A DNA stretch of 64,000 nucleotides from Ichthyophis bannanicus (lineage: Eukaryota > Chordata > Amphibia > Gymnophiona > Ichthyophiidae): contig CM066032.1 of assembly GCA_033557465.1 (NCBI GenBank), positions 1,315,118,191 through 1,315,182,190 of the forward strand, written 5' to 3'. Below, piece by piece: positions 43,037-54,230 of the stretch (within the stretch, counting starts at the first letter, position 1; the number at the start of each line of letters is the position of its first letter). Under the pieces are notes generated by a model. That model did not search any database. It was not told the origin of the DNA and saw only the letters and a list, made by a program, of their open reading frames with translations. Both the position numbers and the translations under genes were made by a program.

Positions 43037-43246
43037 TTAGTATAAAGAATTCATCCAAGAAACTTTTATCTCGATCGCACTCAATCTGAAATGTTCACCT
43101 CAAACTGCTAACCCAATGTAGCAAAAAACCTGTACGTGATGGAGCAAATTGGTTACCAGATTTGGATTCAGCGCACCAAAAAACGTAAAAATCAATCGAA
43201 ACATTAGAGGCAGTTTAAAAAAAAACTTTTTAGTGTACCTGTGATA

Positions 43247-44330
43247 TCGGTATTGACTACAGCAAGCCCTATGACTGTGTAAATCATGAGAAATTTTGGG
43301 CCAAATTAAGAACCACGGATATACCAGAACACCTGATAATTCTCCTGCACAATCTTTACATTGATCAAGAAACCACAGTTCTAATGGGACAAGGAGAAAC
43401 AGAATGATTTAAAATCATCAAAGGTATTAAACAGCGCTGTATACCTTCCCCCTACCTGTTTAATTTATATGCAGAATATATCAACAGAGAAGCAGGACTG
43501 TTTGAGGACAACCAAGTTGTGAATATTGGTGAAAGACTCATCAACAACTTTAGCTATGCTACTGAAAAGCATATTACTGACTAAAAGTAAAGATGATCTG
43601 AAACATTTGCTTCTCAAGATCAAAGAACATAATCTTAAAAGGGGCCTGCACCTTAACGTAAAGAAGACAAAGAAACTGTCAGCTAGCAAAAGCAATAATT
43701 CATCGTTGATAGAGAAGATATAGAAATAGTGGACAGTTTTAATCTACTTGGATCAATAATCCATAAAAAAAAAAAATCGAGAAATTTGGCATGTTGCTCT
43801 TGGTAGAATGTCTATAAAGAATATAGACAAGATTCTCCTGAGCAGAAATGCCTCTCTCAATACTAAAATTTGATTTATCCAAGTCATAGTATTTTCAATA
43901 CCATCATATGAAAGTTGTACAATGAAGAATATAGAAAGAAAATTGATACCTTTGAATTATGGTGCTGGTGATGAATACTCCATATACCATGGACTGCGGA
44001 AGAACAAACCAATCAGTACTAGAGGAGATCAAACCTAAGCTTTCTTTAGAAATTCAGACATCAAGACTTTGACTTTCATACTTTGGACACATCATGAAAA
44101 GAGAGAAATCATTAAAGAAAGACATCTTGCTTGGCAAGGTTGAAGCTCAGCACAAAAGAGGAAGGCCAGCAATGTGCTGAATCAATAAACAGCAGCTATG
44201 GATGCCACTCTATCAGCAATTAGATGCCTGACTGAAGACCAAACATACTTTAGGATAACTACTCAGAGGGTTGTCATGAGTTGCCACTGACTCGTTAGCA
44301 CTTGACAACAACAACAATAAGGACTCATTA
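43247..44330 (+). mobile_element. RTE/BovB-type LINE, part after transposon copy 2
   Basis: It resumes 'tcggtattgactacagcaagccc', the FIDYSKAFD block. Further RT pieces follow (KHLLLKIKEHNLKRGLHLNVKKTK near 43,600-43,670, given here as KEHNLKRGLHLNVKKTK). It ends 'gttgccactgactcgttagcacttgacaac' with an acaacaacaa tail at about 44,305-44,320, the RTE 3' end. Multiple stops are present. Confidence 0.8.
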
Positions 44331-44845
44331 AATTATAGTATCCGTACATCATATCCTTTGCTTTCCCTGTTAACCTCTGATTGACTGAGAGGTTTGCAAG
44401 CCTCTATTATTTGTAGAACCCACTGGAAAAAAGAGGCTTTTGGTAATTCCAATTTAATATCTATGGAGGGCCTTCACTAGAAATTCCATTCAGCCACTGA
44501 TAGTGGGGTGAAGGTTGTAGTCCTGGGATGGTTTACAGTTTTCAGATGAGTAGCTTTGAATTTCTAAAAAAGAATAATAAAGTTTATGATTAGGAAAATG
44601 AGTAAGCAAAGACATTCTGCAGCTCTGAGCAGAGCAGAACTGAGAGTTCATTTCCCTCTAATTAGCGCAGAACCGCTGCTATTAGGAGACCAAACACAGC
44701 CCATGTTTGCACTCTGAATAGCAAATCCATAATGGGGTAGTTTTGTAAAGCATTTTCTGCATGTAACTATGTTTCACATGCAGAAAGTGGTTCCTGCAAG
44801 AGGAGGCAGGACAGCTAAGAGGACAGACCATGGTATCCACATAGT
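44331..44845. other. Unassigned
   Basis: Nothing recognised. Confidence 0.25.
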
Positions 44846-45190
44846 GCCCCTGAATATCTCCAATAGCCCTGCTCAGCTAGTGCAGGCGCAGTCCATGGGA
44901 GGAGGGGGACAGCACTGGCACTAACCAGGTAAGCGCAGAGAGTGTGGTTTTTAGGGGCCCGTCTTGGGTCAGATTAAGATGAATGAAAAGCTGGCCTAAG
45001 TTGCAAACCGGAAAGGTCCGGCTGAGAATCCCGCTAATTAGGTAAGTGTCCGCATTTGTTCCTGCTGAGTTCGGATATTCAACGTCAGGTCTTATCCAGA
45101 TATTGCCACTGAATATCCTGCCGATATTTAAGTGCCACAACTGACCGCCTTGGTTCTTAAATATCGGCATTTTTGAATATCGGCTCCTCT
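44846..45190. repeat. MITE-like 'gaatatc' repeat
   Basis: It begins 'gcccctgaatatctcc' and ends 'ttgaatatcggctcc'. Inner 'gaatatc', 'ttagctagc'-like and 'ggtaagc' phrases relate it to 52,195-52,675. The ends are approximate. Confidence 0.45.
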
Positions 45191-45924
45191 GTGTTTAAAG
45201 TATAAACCCAGGAAAAAGTGTGTTCATATCAGTTTACCTGACCCATCATGATAAAACAGTGGAAAATATATCATGACCTTTTCAGCATCACACACTGAAA
45301 AAAACACTTTGAAACTTGTTACTGGTACAATGAGCACATGGTCACAGGCGACTGCTTTATTGCTGGTAGGATTTTGCTGAAAAAGCATGTGCAAATATTG
45401 GAAAATGTCATCTACATACATACGCTTCCTTTCTGACCTAACAAATTTTATTTGCTTTAATGTTTATACGGTATGTAAAATATTTTTTACGTCTATCACT
45501 TTTCATCCTTATACTTAACCACGGTTTGAATTTCTTTGAGTCAGATTTGTTCATGGTAAGGCCAATAATGAAAGTTCTTTCTGTGGGTAAAATAACATGC
45601 TTTCTGTGGAAATTGGAGCTTTGAATATTATCCAACCATCTGGAGGTAAATATATGCATTTGGTTCCACAGTGTGTGTTGTTCTAGCTACAAACTGCAGA
45701 AGCTGTCCAGAACGTGGGTCAATGAACCTGCCTAGTTTCTACTGAAAAAATTATGATCCAGAAAAGCAGACAGAATCTCCAAAGTGATTTTTCTAGGGGG
45801 CAATAAAGAAATCGAAGGCCTATGTAGGCTTCAGCTTTTATTATTGGTGTGCAGTCTATTGGTAAAAGTATGCACTGATCTTGTGCCTTTGTGGACACCT
45901 TATTACCAGTACAGTCTAAGGTTC
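45191..45924. other. Unassigned
   Basis: No gene or repeat end is recognised. Confidence 0.25.
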
Positions 45925-45927
45925 CCA

Positions 45928-46153
45928 GAGTGGAGGAGTAGCCTAGTGATTAGAGCAACACCCTAACACCCCAGAACTTTGAGCTTGATTCCCACTGACA
46001 CTCCTTGTGATCTTGGGCAAATCACTCTACCCTCCCTTGTCTTGGAAGAAAAGGCCTGGCAATCTCCTTCCTGTCATGCAATGCCAAGAAAACCCAAGGG
46101 CTGCTGGTCATGGGGAGTCAGTATTGACTTGATGGCACTTAAATAAAAAAAAA
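45928..46153 (+). mobile_element. tRNA-derived SINE with RTE-type 3' tail
   Basis: The 5' part has pol III box A (GTAGCCTAGTGATTAGAGCA) and box B (GAGCTTGATTCCCAC). The 3' part ('ctggcaatctccttcctgtc', 'aagaaaaccc', 'gtcatggggagtcagtattg', 'acttgatggcacttaa', A-run) resembles the 3' end of RTE/BovB elements such as the one ending at 44,320. SINEs with such tails are mobilised by the matching LINE (family knowledge). Confidence 0.8.
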
Positions 46154-46155
46154 CC

Positions 46156-46878
46156 ACAATCTCAGAAACCTCTCTTAGGAGAGTACCAGGAATGACACAA
46201 ACATGAATCTGGGGTCAGCATCATACATAAATGAAGGTGTCATTTCAAGCATAAGCTTTCCCCACTGCCATGATCCTTTTAAATGCGTCCACTCTAGCAC
46301 ATCTGCAGGTTTCATTCTGGTCCACTTCTACATTATTTCTAAATGATCTGTTACAATCCAGAGACACAGTTGTAAAGTAATCTGAAGCAGGGCAAGTGTG
46401 AGGGTGGCCCAAAGCCATCACTGATCCAGCGCACCGTCCCGATGCCCCCTTCAATGCGGGCTGGGGTGGGAGCAGAGGGGCAGCTAGAATGAAGTTTGTC
46501 TAGGGTTCCTCATATCCTTGTACCCGCGCTGATCAGAAGACACGTGTATACGGATATCTGAAATGACGCACTGTGTAGGAAAAAGAGAATGTGAATAATG
46601 CAAAGATATAAAAACCATCACAATTTTTTAGAATTAAGCTACAAAAGGACACAACCAGTAGTACACCCAATCATTCCTCCTGTAATGAATACTGACTTAT
46701 GGACTTTCTCTCTAAAGTACTGAGACCTTTTGCAGCATGTTGAATATTCTCATGGATTGTTATAATTGGTACAGGTGGCTTTTTATCTAGTTACAATAAC
46801 ATCACACAACAAGAAGAAATGCAGCACTCTGTCTTTCTGGACTTCAGATGAAAGGATTGTATTTGCACAAATCAGTTA
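46156..46878. other. Unassigned, with a Cys-rich - strand frame
   Basis: A - strand frame at 46,245-46,454 has several cysteines (HTCPASDY, SLDCNRSF, ETCRCARVDAF). No splice-site pair or family is clear. It could be an exon remnant or chance. Confidence 0.2.
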
Positions 46879-46886
46879 ATTTGCAT
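46879..46886 (+). promoter_or_regulatory. Ig octamer of the V pseudogene
   Basis: ATTTGCAT is followed by TATAAAT at 46,927-46,933 and the leader ATG at 46,991. The promoter looks intact. Confidence 0.85.
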
Positions 46887-46990
46887 CTTCATACTTGAGC
46901 GGCTTTCCCTTACCGTAGTCATGAGTTATAAATGCCGCTCGGCTCCTTTCTGCTTCATCGATCAGCAGCTGCCAAGCTACACTGAGTACT

Positions 46991-47493
46991 ATGGGGCCGC
47001 TCGCTCAGCTCCTGCTGACTCTCGTTCTCTGGATCCATGGTAAGGTCACACCAGCAAGCAGGGGATAATGCCGTGTCTCATTCATGGGACAGTTAATCAT
47101 GTTAATCATTTTATAGCTCCTCTAAGCATTTTAAATATTACTGACTTTTTATTCATAATGTCATTTAACCTTCTTTTTAATTCCAGGTTCCAGTGGGCAG
47201 ATTGTGTTGACTCAGTCTCCAGAAATGTTATCAGTGTCTGTTGGGGACACAGTCAGGATGAGCTGTAAAGCCAGTTCCACTGTCAGCACGAGCTATTTAC
47301 ACTGGTAGCAGCAGAAACCCAGACAGGCTCCCAAGCTTCTTATCTATAGTACTTCCAACCGTGATACTGGGATCCCAGAGCGTTTCAGTGGCAGTGGATC
47401 TGGGATTGATTACACTCTCACTATCAGCGGAGTTCAAGCTGAGGATGCTGCAGTTTATTATTGTCAGCAGTATGAGGGCTCCCCTCACATGTA
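46991..47493 (+). pseudogene. Immunoglobulin kappa-like V pseudogene (one nonsense codon)
   Basis: The leader exon (46,991-47,039, MGPLAQLLLTLVLWIH) has a GTAAGG donor. The V exon (47,187-47,493) starts after TTCCAG and reads GSSGQIVLTQSPEMLSVSVG, then MSCKASSTVSTSYLHW, a TAG at 47,306-47,308 in place of the tyrosine of WYQQK, then [43 protein letters not shown] and QQYEGSPHM. All other landmarks, splice sites, promoter and RSS are in order. The stop lies in framework 2, so no light chain could use it unless the codon were changed. It could still rearrange. CDR1 is short compared with the V at 29.4 kb, so the two belong to different V subgroups. Confidence 0.92.
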
Positions 47494-47521
47494 CACAGTG
47501 CTACAGACCCGTACAAAAACC
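47494..47521 (+). promoter_or_regulatory. 12-bp-spacer RSS of the V pseudogene
   Basis: Consensus heptamer CACAGTG, 12-bp spacer, and consensus nonamer ACAAAAACC. The spacer shares its last nine bases ('cagacccgt'-like) with the RSS at 30,102. This is a perfect signal on a V segment that cannot be expressed. Confidence 0.92.
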
Positions 47522-49082
47522 TTCCTGCTTAACCCTGCATATTCACCAAATGTATGTGATAACTGGATATTAACGTAAAGGAGAGAAGCAAGAATCAGGG
47601 AGGAAAATGTTACTCAGCGGACTGCTATAATGAGAAATATTGCACATTATTATATATTATCTAATATTTTACACATTCATGCTGTCAGTCTCTGCTCTAT
47701 GACACTTGCAATCTCATTGAGAAACAGACCTTGAGCGCAAACATTAAGGACAGATGGAAAGTGATCGGTAAACATGGCTCCTCCAGTACAGTCAACATGA
47801 TTGATCTGTATTATCTCTCTTCTCTTTCTTTTTCACTACGGTTACCAGACATCCACGATTTTTGGGCTGTGTCTCGAACTCCCACTTGTTTGACAGCCTC
47901 CCGTCCCCAATTCCAGCAATAGGGATAGAGGGGTAGAAAAAATATTTTCAATTTAGTGATGTGAATATGTCAGTTTTTAGAATTTATATCTATTCTCTTT
48001 ATACTTTGCATAGTACAGGAGACATGCATCACTGTTTCTACTTCTCTTTTGCTTTCTCTGCTTGGAAGTGATATTGTTTCTGTCATGGGATGAATGGGAG
48101 GGGGGCAGTGTAATGACTCCTTTTCCCTCCTCCATGCCTTGTTGCTGAAACCTGGAACTAAGGTGTTCCCTCCTCCTGCTGCCCCCCCCCCCGACCCTAC
48201 CCCTGCGTACACACAGACACTTCAATAAGCGTCTCACATTTGCTTGTAAAAAATCTGGTGCCCTTGTTTCTCACCCATTGATGGATGGTTGGTTGAGGTG
48301 GAATCTATGCTGGAATTTGCAGTAGAGTCTGTAATGGGACGTTTTGATAGGGTAAATTCACAGCAAAGCAGCTGCAGTTCGGAGCACTAAAGTGTAGCAT
48401 GGGCTTAGCACGGAGCTGGTGCATGGTTTTGTCACAGCACTATAAAGTAGCACAGGGCCCTGCACTAGCCTTGTAGTGCATGTCCAGGCAGTGACTGGGC
48501 AGGACAGGGCTGTTCCCACCTTGGAGCAGCTAGCATGCACATTTGAAAGCCCACGTTACCTGTGCTCAGCAGAAGTATCACGGGTGCAGCTAACGTCAGC
48601 TCAGTGACAAAGTCCCAGTCCCAGTGCAGTAACTTCGGGGAGGGGGGGGACAAATGTTCCTGCCTCCCTGCAGTTAGCCCACAGCCCTCTGCCACTAATG
48701 CAGCCCACACATGCTTTACCAGTGCAGAGCTTAGTGAACCTGCCCCTTGGAGAAGGAAGTGACATCTACATTATTATCCCTCACTGCACATAGACATCAA
48801 CAGAGCCCAGATATATAGGAGGAACCACTCACACAGTGCATGGAAACATTTTCATTTTATTCTGTTATTTTGATTCGTTAGTTGTTTTTTGACAATTCAT
48901 TTGTTCCATTTTCCAAGTTATTTCATTAATTTCATTCAGTTGTTTAATTCATTTCCATGAAACAAATTCTTCCTATTTTTGGCTCTAACTTTGGCTTATT
49001 CCATCCAAGTTTTATGAAACTTGCAGGCACCAGCAGCAGAGACAACAGCACCACAAGGAAGAAAAAGTAGAATTGTGGCATG
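47522..49082. other. Unassigned
   Basis: No J segment or gene. Poly-C lies at about 48,182-48,192. The stretch 48,480-48,600 shares phrases with 26,690-26,840. Confidence 0.3.
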
Positions 49083-49674
49083 AGCAGGGCAAAGCAGGAT
49101 ATAGAGTTATTAGAAAAGGTTCAGAGAAGAGCCACCAAAATGGTAAAGGGGATGGAAGGATACTCCTATGAAGAAAGGCTAAAAAGGTTAGGGCTCTTTA
49201 ACCTGGAAAAGAGACGGCAGAGGTGAGATATGATAGAAGTCTATAAATTAATGAACGGAGTGGAACGAATAAACGTAGATCGATTGTTTACGTTATCAGA
49301 ATATAGAAAGACTAGGGGACATGCAATGAAGCTACAGGGTAAACTATTTAAGACTAATAAAAGAAAATATTTTTTCACTCAACATGTAATCAAACTCTGG
49401 AATTTGTTACCGGAGGATGTAGTAAAGGCTGTTAGTGTAGCTGGGTTTAAAAAAGGTTTGGACAAGTTCCTGGAGGAAAGGTCCATAAACCATTATTAAG
49501 AAGGGATCCAGGATATCAATGCTTGACCCAGTACAAGCATTGTGGAACCTGTGTCTTTTGGGGAAACTGCTAGGTACGTATGACCTAGATTGGCCACTGT
49601 TGGAAACAGGATACTGGGCTTGATGGACCTTGGTCTGACCCAGTATGGCATATCTTATGTTCTTATGTTCAGCA
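49083..49674 (+). mobile_element. CR1 3' fragment, young
   Basis: The C-terminal RT frame ([11 protein letters not shown] equivalent, then [20 protein letters not shown] to [10 protein letters not shown]) is interrupted by one TGA near 49,225 ('cggcagaggtgagatatga'). It ends with 'gacccagtatggcatatctt' and 'atgttcttatgttc', the 8-bp terminal repeat. It is nearly identical to the - strand copy at 39,475-40,110. Confidence 0.9.
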
Positions 49675-50364
49675 CCACCGAATGGCAGGAAGACTAAATT
49701 TCTGAGAGAGGGGCAAAGCATAAAGACTCCAAGAAACAAATGGTAACAGAGAAGAGGTGGGAAACTCCAGGCCTGTAAGCCTCAGCACAGTGGTGGAAAC
49801 GGTGAAGGAGATGCTGCTGAAGCAATCCAGTTGGCCACAAGACCCAAGGCAGTATGGTTCTACTAGAGACAGATACTTGAAGCTGAAAGGCGTTAAACTC
49901 GAAAATGATGCCAGGGCATATTGCTTTCTTGGAAAGAGTGGTGAATGCTTAGAAAGTTCTCCTGGAGGAGGTGGCAGAGACAAAAATGGTGATAGAACCA
50001 AGCATTGGGCATTTCAGCTCAAAACAGCAGTGAAATGACTTTTGCATTTTTAGAAGACCTGGAGAGAACCACTGCAGAAATGGAGTTATAGCCCTAAATA
50101 CATAATTATAAAAAAATGGGGAGGGGGGGATTGGGAACGTGCATTGAGTGACAGTTAAAGCCTAATCCTCTTCCTTGGCAGGCTCAAAGTTCTCTGTAGG
50201 TGTTTATCTCTCATTAACTGTCTTACTTTTCATTTGTTGGTGCTCATTTGGCTCATTAGTGTGTCCTAAAAAATGCAAAGTATGTCAAACTGATTTAATG
50301 GGTACTAATCGCCTTAGTGCACCTTACGTTTTTCAGTTAGTTGCACATTGAATCAATTTAGAGT
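49675..50364. other. Unassigned
   Basis: Nothing recognised beyond possible CR1-like text ('actccaggcctgtaagcctc') near 49,765. Confidence 0.25.
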
Positions 50365-50480
50365 TATGTTTACTAAGCTGGACTAACTGTTCCATGTGTT
50401 ATTTGTAACGAGGTCCCTGTTATTCAATGGGAACTACTTACAAATAGCAAGCACTGTTAGCCTGGCTTGGTAAACATGGA
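50365..50480. mobile_element. Palindromic MITE, diverged
   Basis: It starts 'tatgtttactaagct' and ends with the approximate inverse 'ggcttggtaaacatg'. The centre has 'aggtccctgttattcaatgg', as in the copy at 19,366-19,493. Confidence 0.6.
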
Positions 50481-51594
50481 GACCAATTTCATAACATGCA
50501 TGTACGGCTCTTGGGCACGTCTAAATCAAAGACAGGCCTGATTTATTCCTGATTTCTGAACCACGAGTATAGACATGGCCACATTTCGGAATTGGGGACA
50601 GAGATTTCCAATGTGGCATGTACAAGCCACTATGGAGATACACGGGCCTACTCTGTTATAAGAGGACATAGGTATATGCAGCAATGGACCGGACATCCCG
50701 GCACTCACCATATTCTGAAGAGATGTGTACATTCGTAGAGACAGATGATGCATTTTGGACATGTATTAGTGCTGTTTGTACTGTTGCATGCTCTTATTCT
50801 GAGGGTCTCTGATTATTGAGAGCGATATGTTTTGACAAACAGCTATAGAGAATCTTTTCTAAAGTTTTTTTGCCCAATCACATTGGCACCTGGTGACGTT
50901 GTGGTCATCCCTTTGGACAAAGTACTGGCCAGGCATTAATGAAGAGCGGATGAGCACACCAGATCCTCCTTGCACTCCTCAAACCATACACTCCTCTACC
51001 ACACACGCTCACTTGCAGTCACAAAAAGCAGGCTTCTGCCAAAATGATGTTTCCCACCCAAAAAAGAATATTTTCCGCATTCCCTCCCATACTAGCCCTA
51101 CATCAACAGTCACATTTTTCAGAACATAGGAATTGTTAGCTAGAATAGCTCCTTTAGCATAAACAGCAAACGTCAGCATAAAACACTATTGCTCTTCTTA
51201 ATATTTCTGTAGAGCTGTTTATTAATGTTTCTTTACCTTGCAACCTTTCCTCACCTCTGCTTTCTGCTGTTTAATACTGCATCTGGTGGTCTTCCATTGC
51301 AAAACATAATTGTTGCAAACATTCTTCAATATTGGACAAATTGGAGAGTAGAGGAGAACATTTTTATTCCATGTTTCCGTAGGAATAATGGAGACATTTG
51401 TGGTAAACACTGAAAATGTACACGGCCTTTCCCAAATACACTTTATACATTTCTGGGGCTGACCATACCTCCGTTCCACTCATTCTCCCCCACGTTCATA
51501 TATCCCCATGTTAATGCCATGGACATATACAGCCACAGAGATTTCAGAATATGGTAGTGGACATTTTTGCTAGAAAAACTCAGTCTGGCTTACC
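50481..51594. other. Unassigned
   Basis: No gene or repeat end is recognised. Confidence 0.25.
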
Positions 51595-53500
51595 TTCTCT
51601 AATGTCGGGTACACTCGACCTTTGTTATTCGATTGGAGCGGCAGCCAGATGCCTCGGGTGGTTCCCCAGCAGTGTTGACACAGGGTTGGCATCTTCTTTG
51701 GGGCTGGATGTCACTCTTTTGCCCTAGTCCTGAATACCGCACCCTCCTTGCTAGAAGGAGGATAGAGCTCTGTTCTGGAAGACCCTTTGCCAATATCATC
51801 CCTGGAGAGTGGGGATGTTGTGCTCGGTGAGGACAAGCAAGTCAGAGATACTGCAGCATTTGCGGTAACGCCGTGTGATGGTCACCAGCCAGCGGAAGTG
51901 TGCTTGGATGGTTTGGGCCCCAATATGGCCATGGAATCAGCGGCAATCCAGGTTGTAGGATATTTTCTCAGTTAGAGTTGGTGGGGCTCCCCAGCCTTCT
52001 TCTTCTTTCTGTCTGGAATGCCCAGAGAAATTTACACTTGAAGCCATCTGGAGGCTATTTCTAAGCTGGCGGAAGCTGTAGTCTCCCTACTACAGGTCAT
52101 TTCATTGCAAACCTAAGGTAACATTGCTTCTAAACATAAGAATGCTAAAGAGATTGGATCCTTGAAGATGGCATCTTCCTGAATTAAAAACTAAGGGCCC
52201 AATATTCAAAGACCTTTGCATGGTTTACAGACCTGTAAACTGTGTAAATGTCACTTAGAGGGATATTCAGCAGCAATAACATGGTTAGTGCTGTTGAATA
52301 TCTCCGAGTAATGCCGCTACATGTCCCGATAAAAGCCATGTAGCATCAGGGCATGTTATCAGCATTCCAGGACAAAGTGTAGGTAGCCCCGGCCCTAAGC
52401 GGCAATGGCGATGTTGCACTGCTGCCCGGTTAGTGAAGCGTGGATAAAGAGGCGAAGCAAACACTGGATTATCTTCACCCACGGGAGCTAACTGGGCAGC
52501 AGCTCAATATTGCCACTCCTGGTTAGCTTCTGCGGCATCTGCGGCTGTGCGGCAATCCCAGATATTCAATGCCGGGGCCACATATAACCCCGGTATTGAA
52601 TATCGATGTTTAATGTGAAGTGCCGGAGGCTAGCCATGATAATCGCACTAGCCGCTGACGCTGAATATCAGGCCCTAAGTCTTTGCAAAGGCAAGGGAGA
52701 GATGATGCCTCGGTTAAAGATACGATTGGGGTAAAATTTAAAATGAAAATCAACCCGCAAACCTTCAACCCTTCAACTTGAAAACTTTTTAGGAGTGTAT
52801 AAAGAAGACTGTCGGTAATAATGTAATATATCTACCCTTCTTCTTGGGTGGTATTCTAATGAGTGAGAGTCGGTGGGGATTTTGTGGTATTTGTTAAATA
52901 TTCCTGGCCTGCTGGAGAATTCTTATAAGGAATGTGGGACCCCTTCCATTCTCCTTGTGACTCTTGCATGAACATCTGATAGAGAATGGTTTCTTAAGAT
53001 TTACTTTAAAAAGAGAAATATTTCATTAAGTGTCTCTATGTGAGAATCTTCCCAGACCTCTCCAGAGAAACTAAGAAGAGGAGGAGGGATTTTCTCCTTC
53101 TTAGACCAGGGAGCCTTGTTATTTCTGAAATTTCTGTGTAAATGTTTAGTAAAGTTTCAGGCTAATAGTTATATTTTTCATGAGCCTTTACAATTGTTAA
53201 TCTTCATCAAAGCTCATAGACCAGCATCGCCTAGGCTAGGGACCTTAGATATTCGAGATAGGTATGGATTATGAAACCAGCTTTTAAGTCCTGGCTATGT
53301 TTCCTTTTGTGATTTATCTAATGTTTTTTCTTGTGATCTCCCCCTCCTAGGTGTGAAGGCTGATATGCAATGAATAGTTTTTCAATTTTGCCTTGAGCTT
53401 TCCTATGCTTGTAATGTTTTATTTCACTTTTACAACAAGTGTGTTAAACTTGTAAAATGTTGTAAACTAATAAATAATACATTTAAAAACTAATAAGGCA
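51595..53500 (+). mobile_element. Possible L1-type LINE remnant, interrupted by a MITE
   Basis: The flanks of the MITE read as one element. Upstream is heavily broken ORF1-like text around 51,990-52,190. Downstream is a 3' end with 'tgttgtaaactaataaataa' and an A-rich tail at 53,459-53,490, which resembles L1-type tails in lower vertebrates. No RT domain is present, so the assignment is tentative. Confidence 0.35.
52195..52675. mobile_element. MITE with TAA target duplication
   Basis: 481 bp starting GGGCCCAATATTCA and ending with the inverse of GGGCCTGATATTCA, flanked by TAA on both sides (52,192-52,194 and 52,676-52,678). GGGCC ends with a TAA duplication fit PIF/Harbinger-type MITEs (family knowledge). 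It has no ORF. Related sequences are at 18,950-19,365 and 44,846-45,190, and probably inside the segmental duplication at 22,370-22,570. Confidence 0.7.
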
Positions 53501-53549
53501 TTGAAAGACAAATTCAGGAATGCAATCAGAATGATCAAATTTGGTTTAT

Positions 53550-53630
53550 GATTTTTTATTTCTTGATATACCGCCTTTCTATTAACTATCAAGGCAGTTT
53601 ACAAAACAGAAAAATAGAAAATTAGAAATG
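53550..53630 (-). mobile_element. L2/SINE-type 3' tail
   Basis: 'ttttatttcttgatataccgcctttctatt...aaggcagtttacaaaac' is the inverse of the common tail 'gtaaactgcc...ggcggtatatcaa'. It is a very short insertion. Confidence 0.6.
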
Positions 53631-53654
53631 AAAAACACCTATTTCCTCTTAATA

Positions 53655-53945
53655 ATGGTGGGAGGAGTGGCCTAGTGAATGGGGCAAGTTACCTCAGGCC
53701 AGAAGGCCAGGAGTTTAAATCCCACCAGAGAACAGCAACCTTGGGCCGGAAGGACTGGGGTTTCTAGTCCCACAGGTGCTCCTTGTGGTCTCAGGCAAGC
53801 CACTTAACCCTCCATTGGCCATGTTCCCTGTAAGATCGTTATCTCCAAGTTATAATGCCCTGTTCAATGTAATTTCAGTTTGTTCAATGTAAACCACCTT
53901 GATATCATGAAAGGCAGTATATAAGAAATGTTAAATAAACAAAAT
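53655..53945 (+). mobile_element. tRNA-derived SINE with L2/CR1-like tail
   Basis: Box A (GTGGCCTAGTGAATGGGGCA) and box B (GAGTTTAAATCCCAC) come early, followed by a second related block ('ggactggggtttctagtccc'). The tail reads 'gtaaaccaccttgatatcat', 'gaaaggcagtatataagaaa' and 'ttaaataaac'. This is a different 3' partner from the SINE at 45,928. Confidence 0.75.
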
Positions 53946-53999
53946 AATAACACACCAAGTGCATGATGGTAAGAACAATGTTTATCTTACACAAAATCC

Positions 54000-54230
54000 T
54001 TTCTGCAACATATCTGCAGATGATACAAAATTATTCAAATTTGTTAAAACACAAGAGGATTGTGAAATATTGCAAGAGGACCTTGATAAATTTGGGACTG
54101 GGAGTCTAAATGGGAGCTGAAATGTTATGTGCACAAGTGCAAAGTTAGGCACTTAAGGAAGAACAACCCAAACTATGGCTACATGTTGCAAGGTTCCACA
54201 TTAGGAATTACCACCCAGGAAAGGGATCGT
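54000..54230 (+). mobile_element. CR1 LINE, RT part (host of nested L2)
   Basis: SADDTKLFKFVKTQEDCEIL-type RT text at about 54,005-54,095 includes the catalytic ADD box. It continues at about 55,190 after an L2 insertion. Confidence 0.75.

Larger units (their letters stand above)
40710..43243 (+). mobile_element. DNA transposon copy 2 (2,534 bp, open transposase, truncated 5' end)
   Basis: It is inserted in the RTE with a 3-bp ATA duplication (40,707-40,709 and 43,244-43,246). Removing it restores 'gaatatc', the word found at the same point in the RTE copy at 14.2 kb. The 3' end is complete (inverse of CACAGGTACACTAAAAA). The 5' end keeps only CACAGGTAC and then jumps to 'tcgcgctggcgc'. Compared with copy 1, 301 bp are missing between two GTAC words. 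The rest is nearly identical to copy 1, including the convergent ORF and poly(A) signals. Confidence 0.9.
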
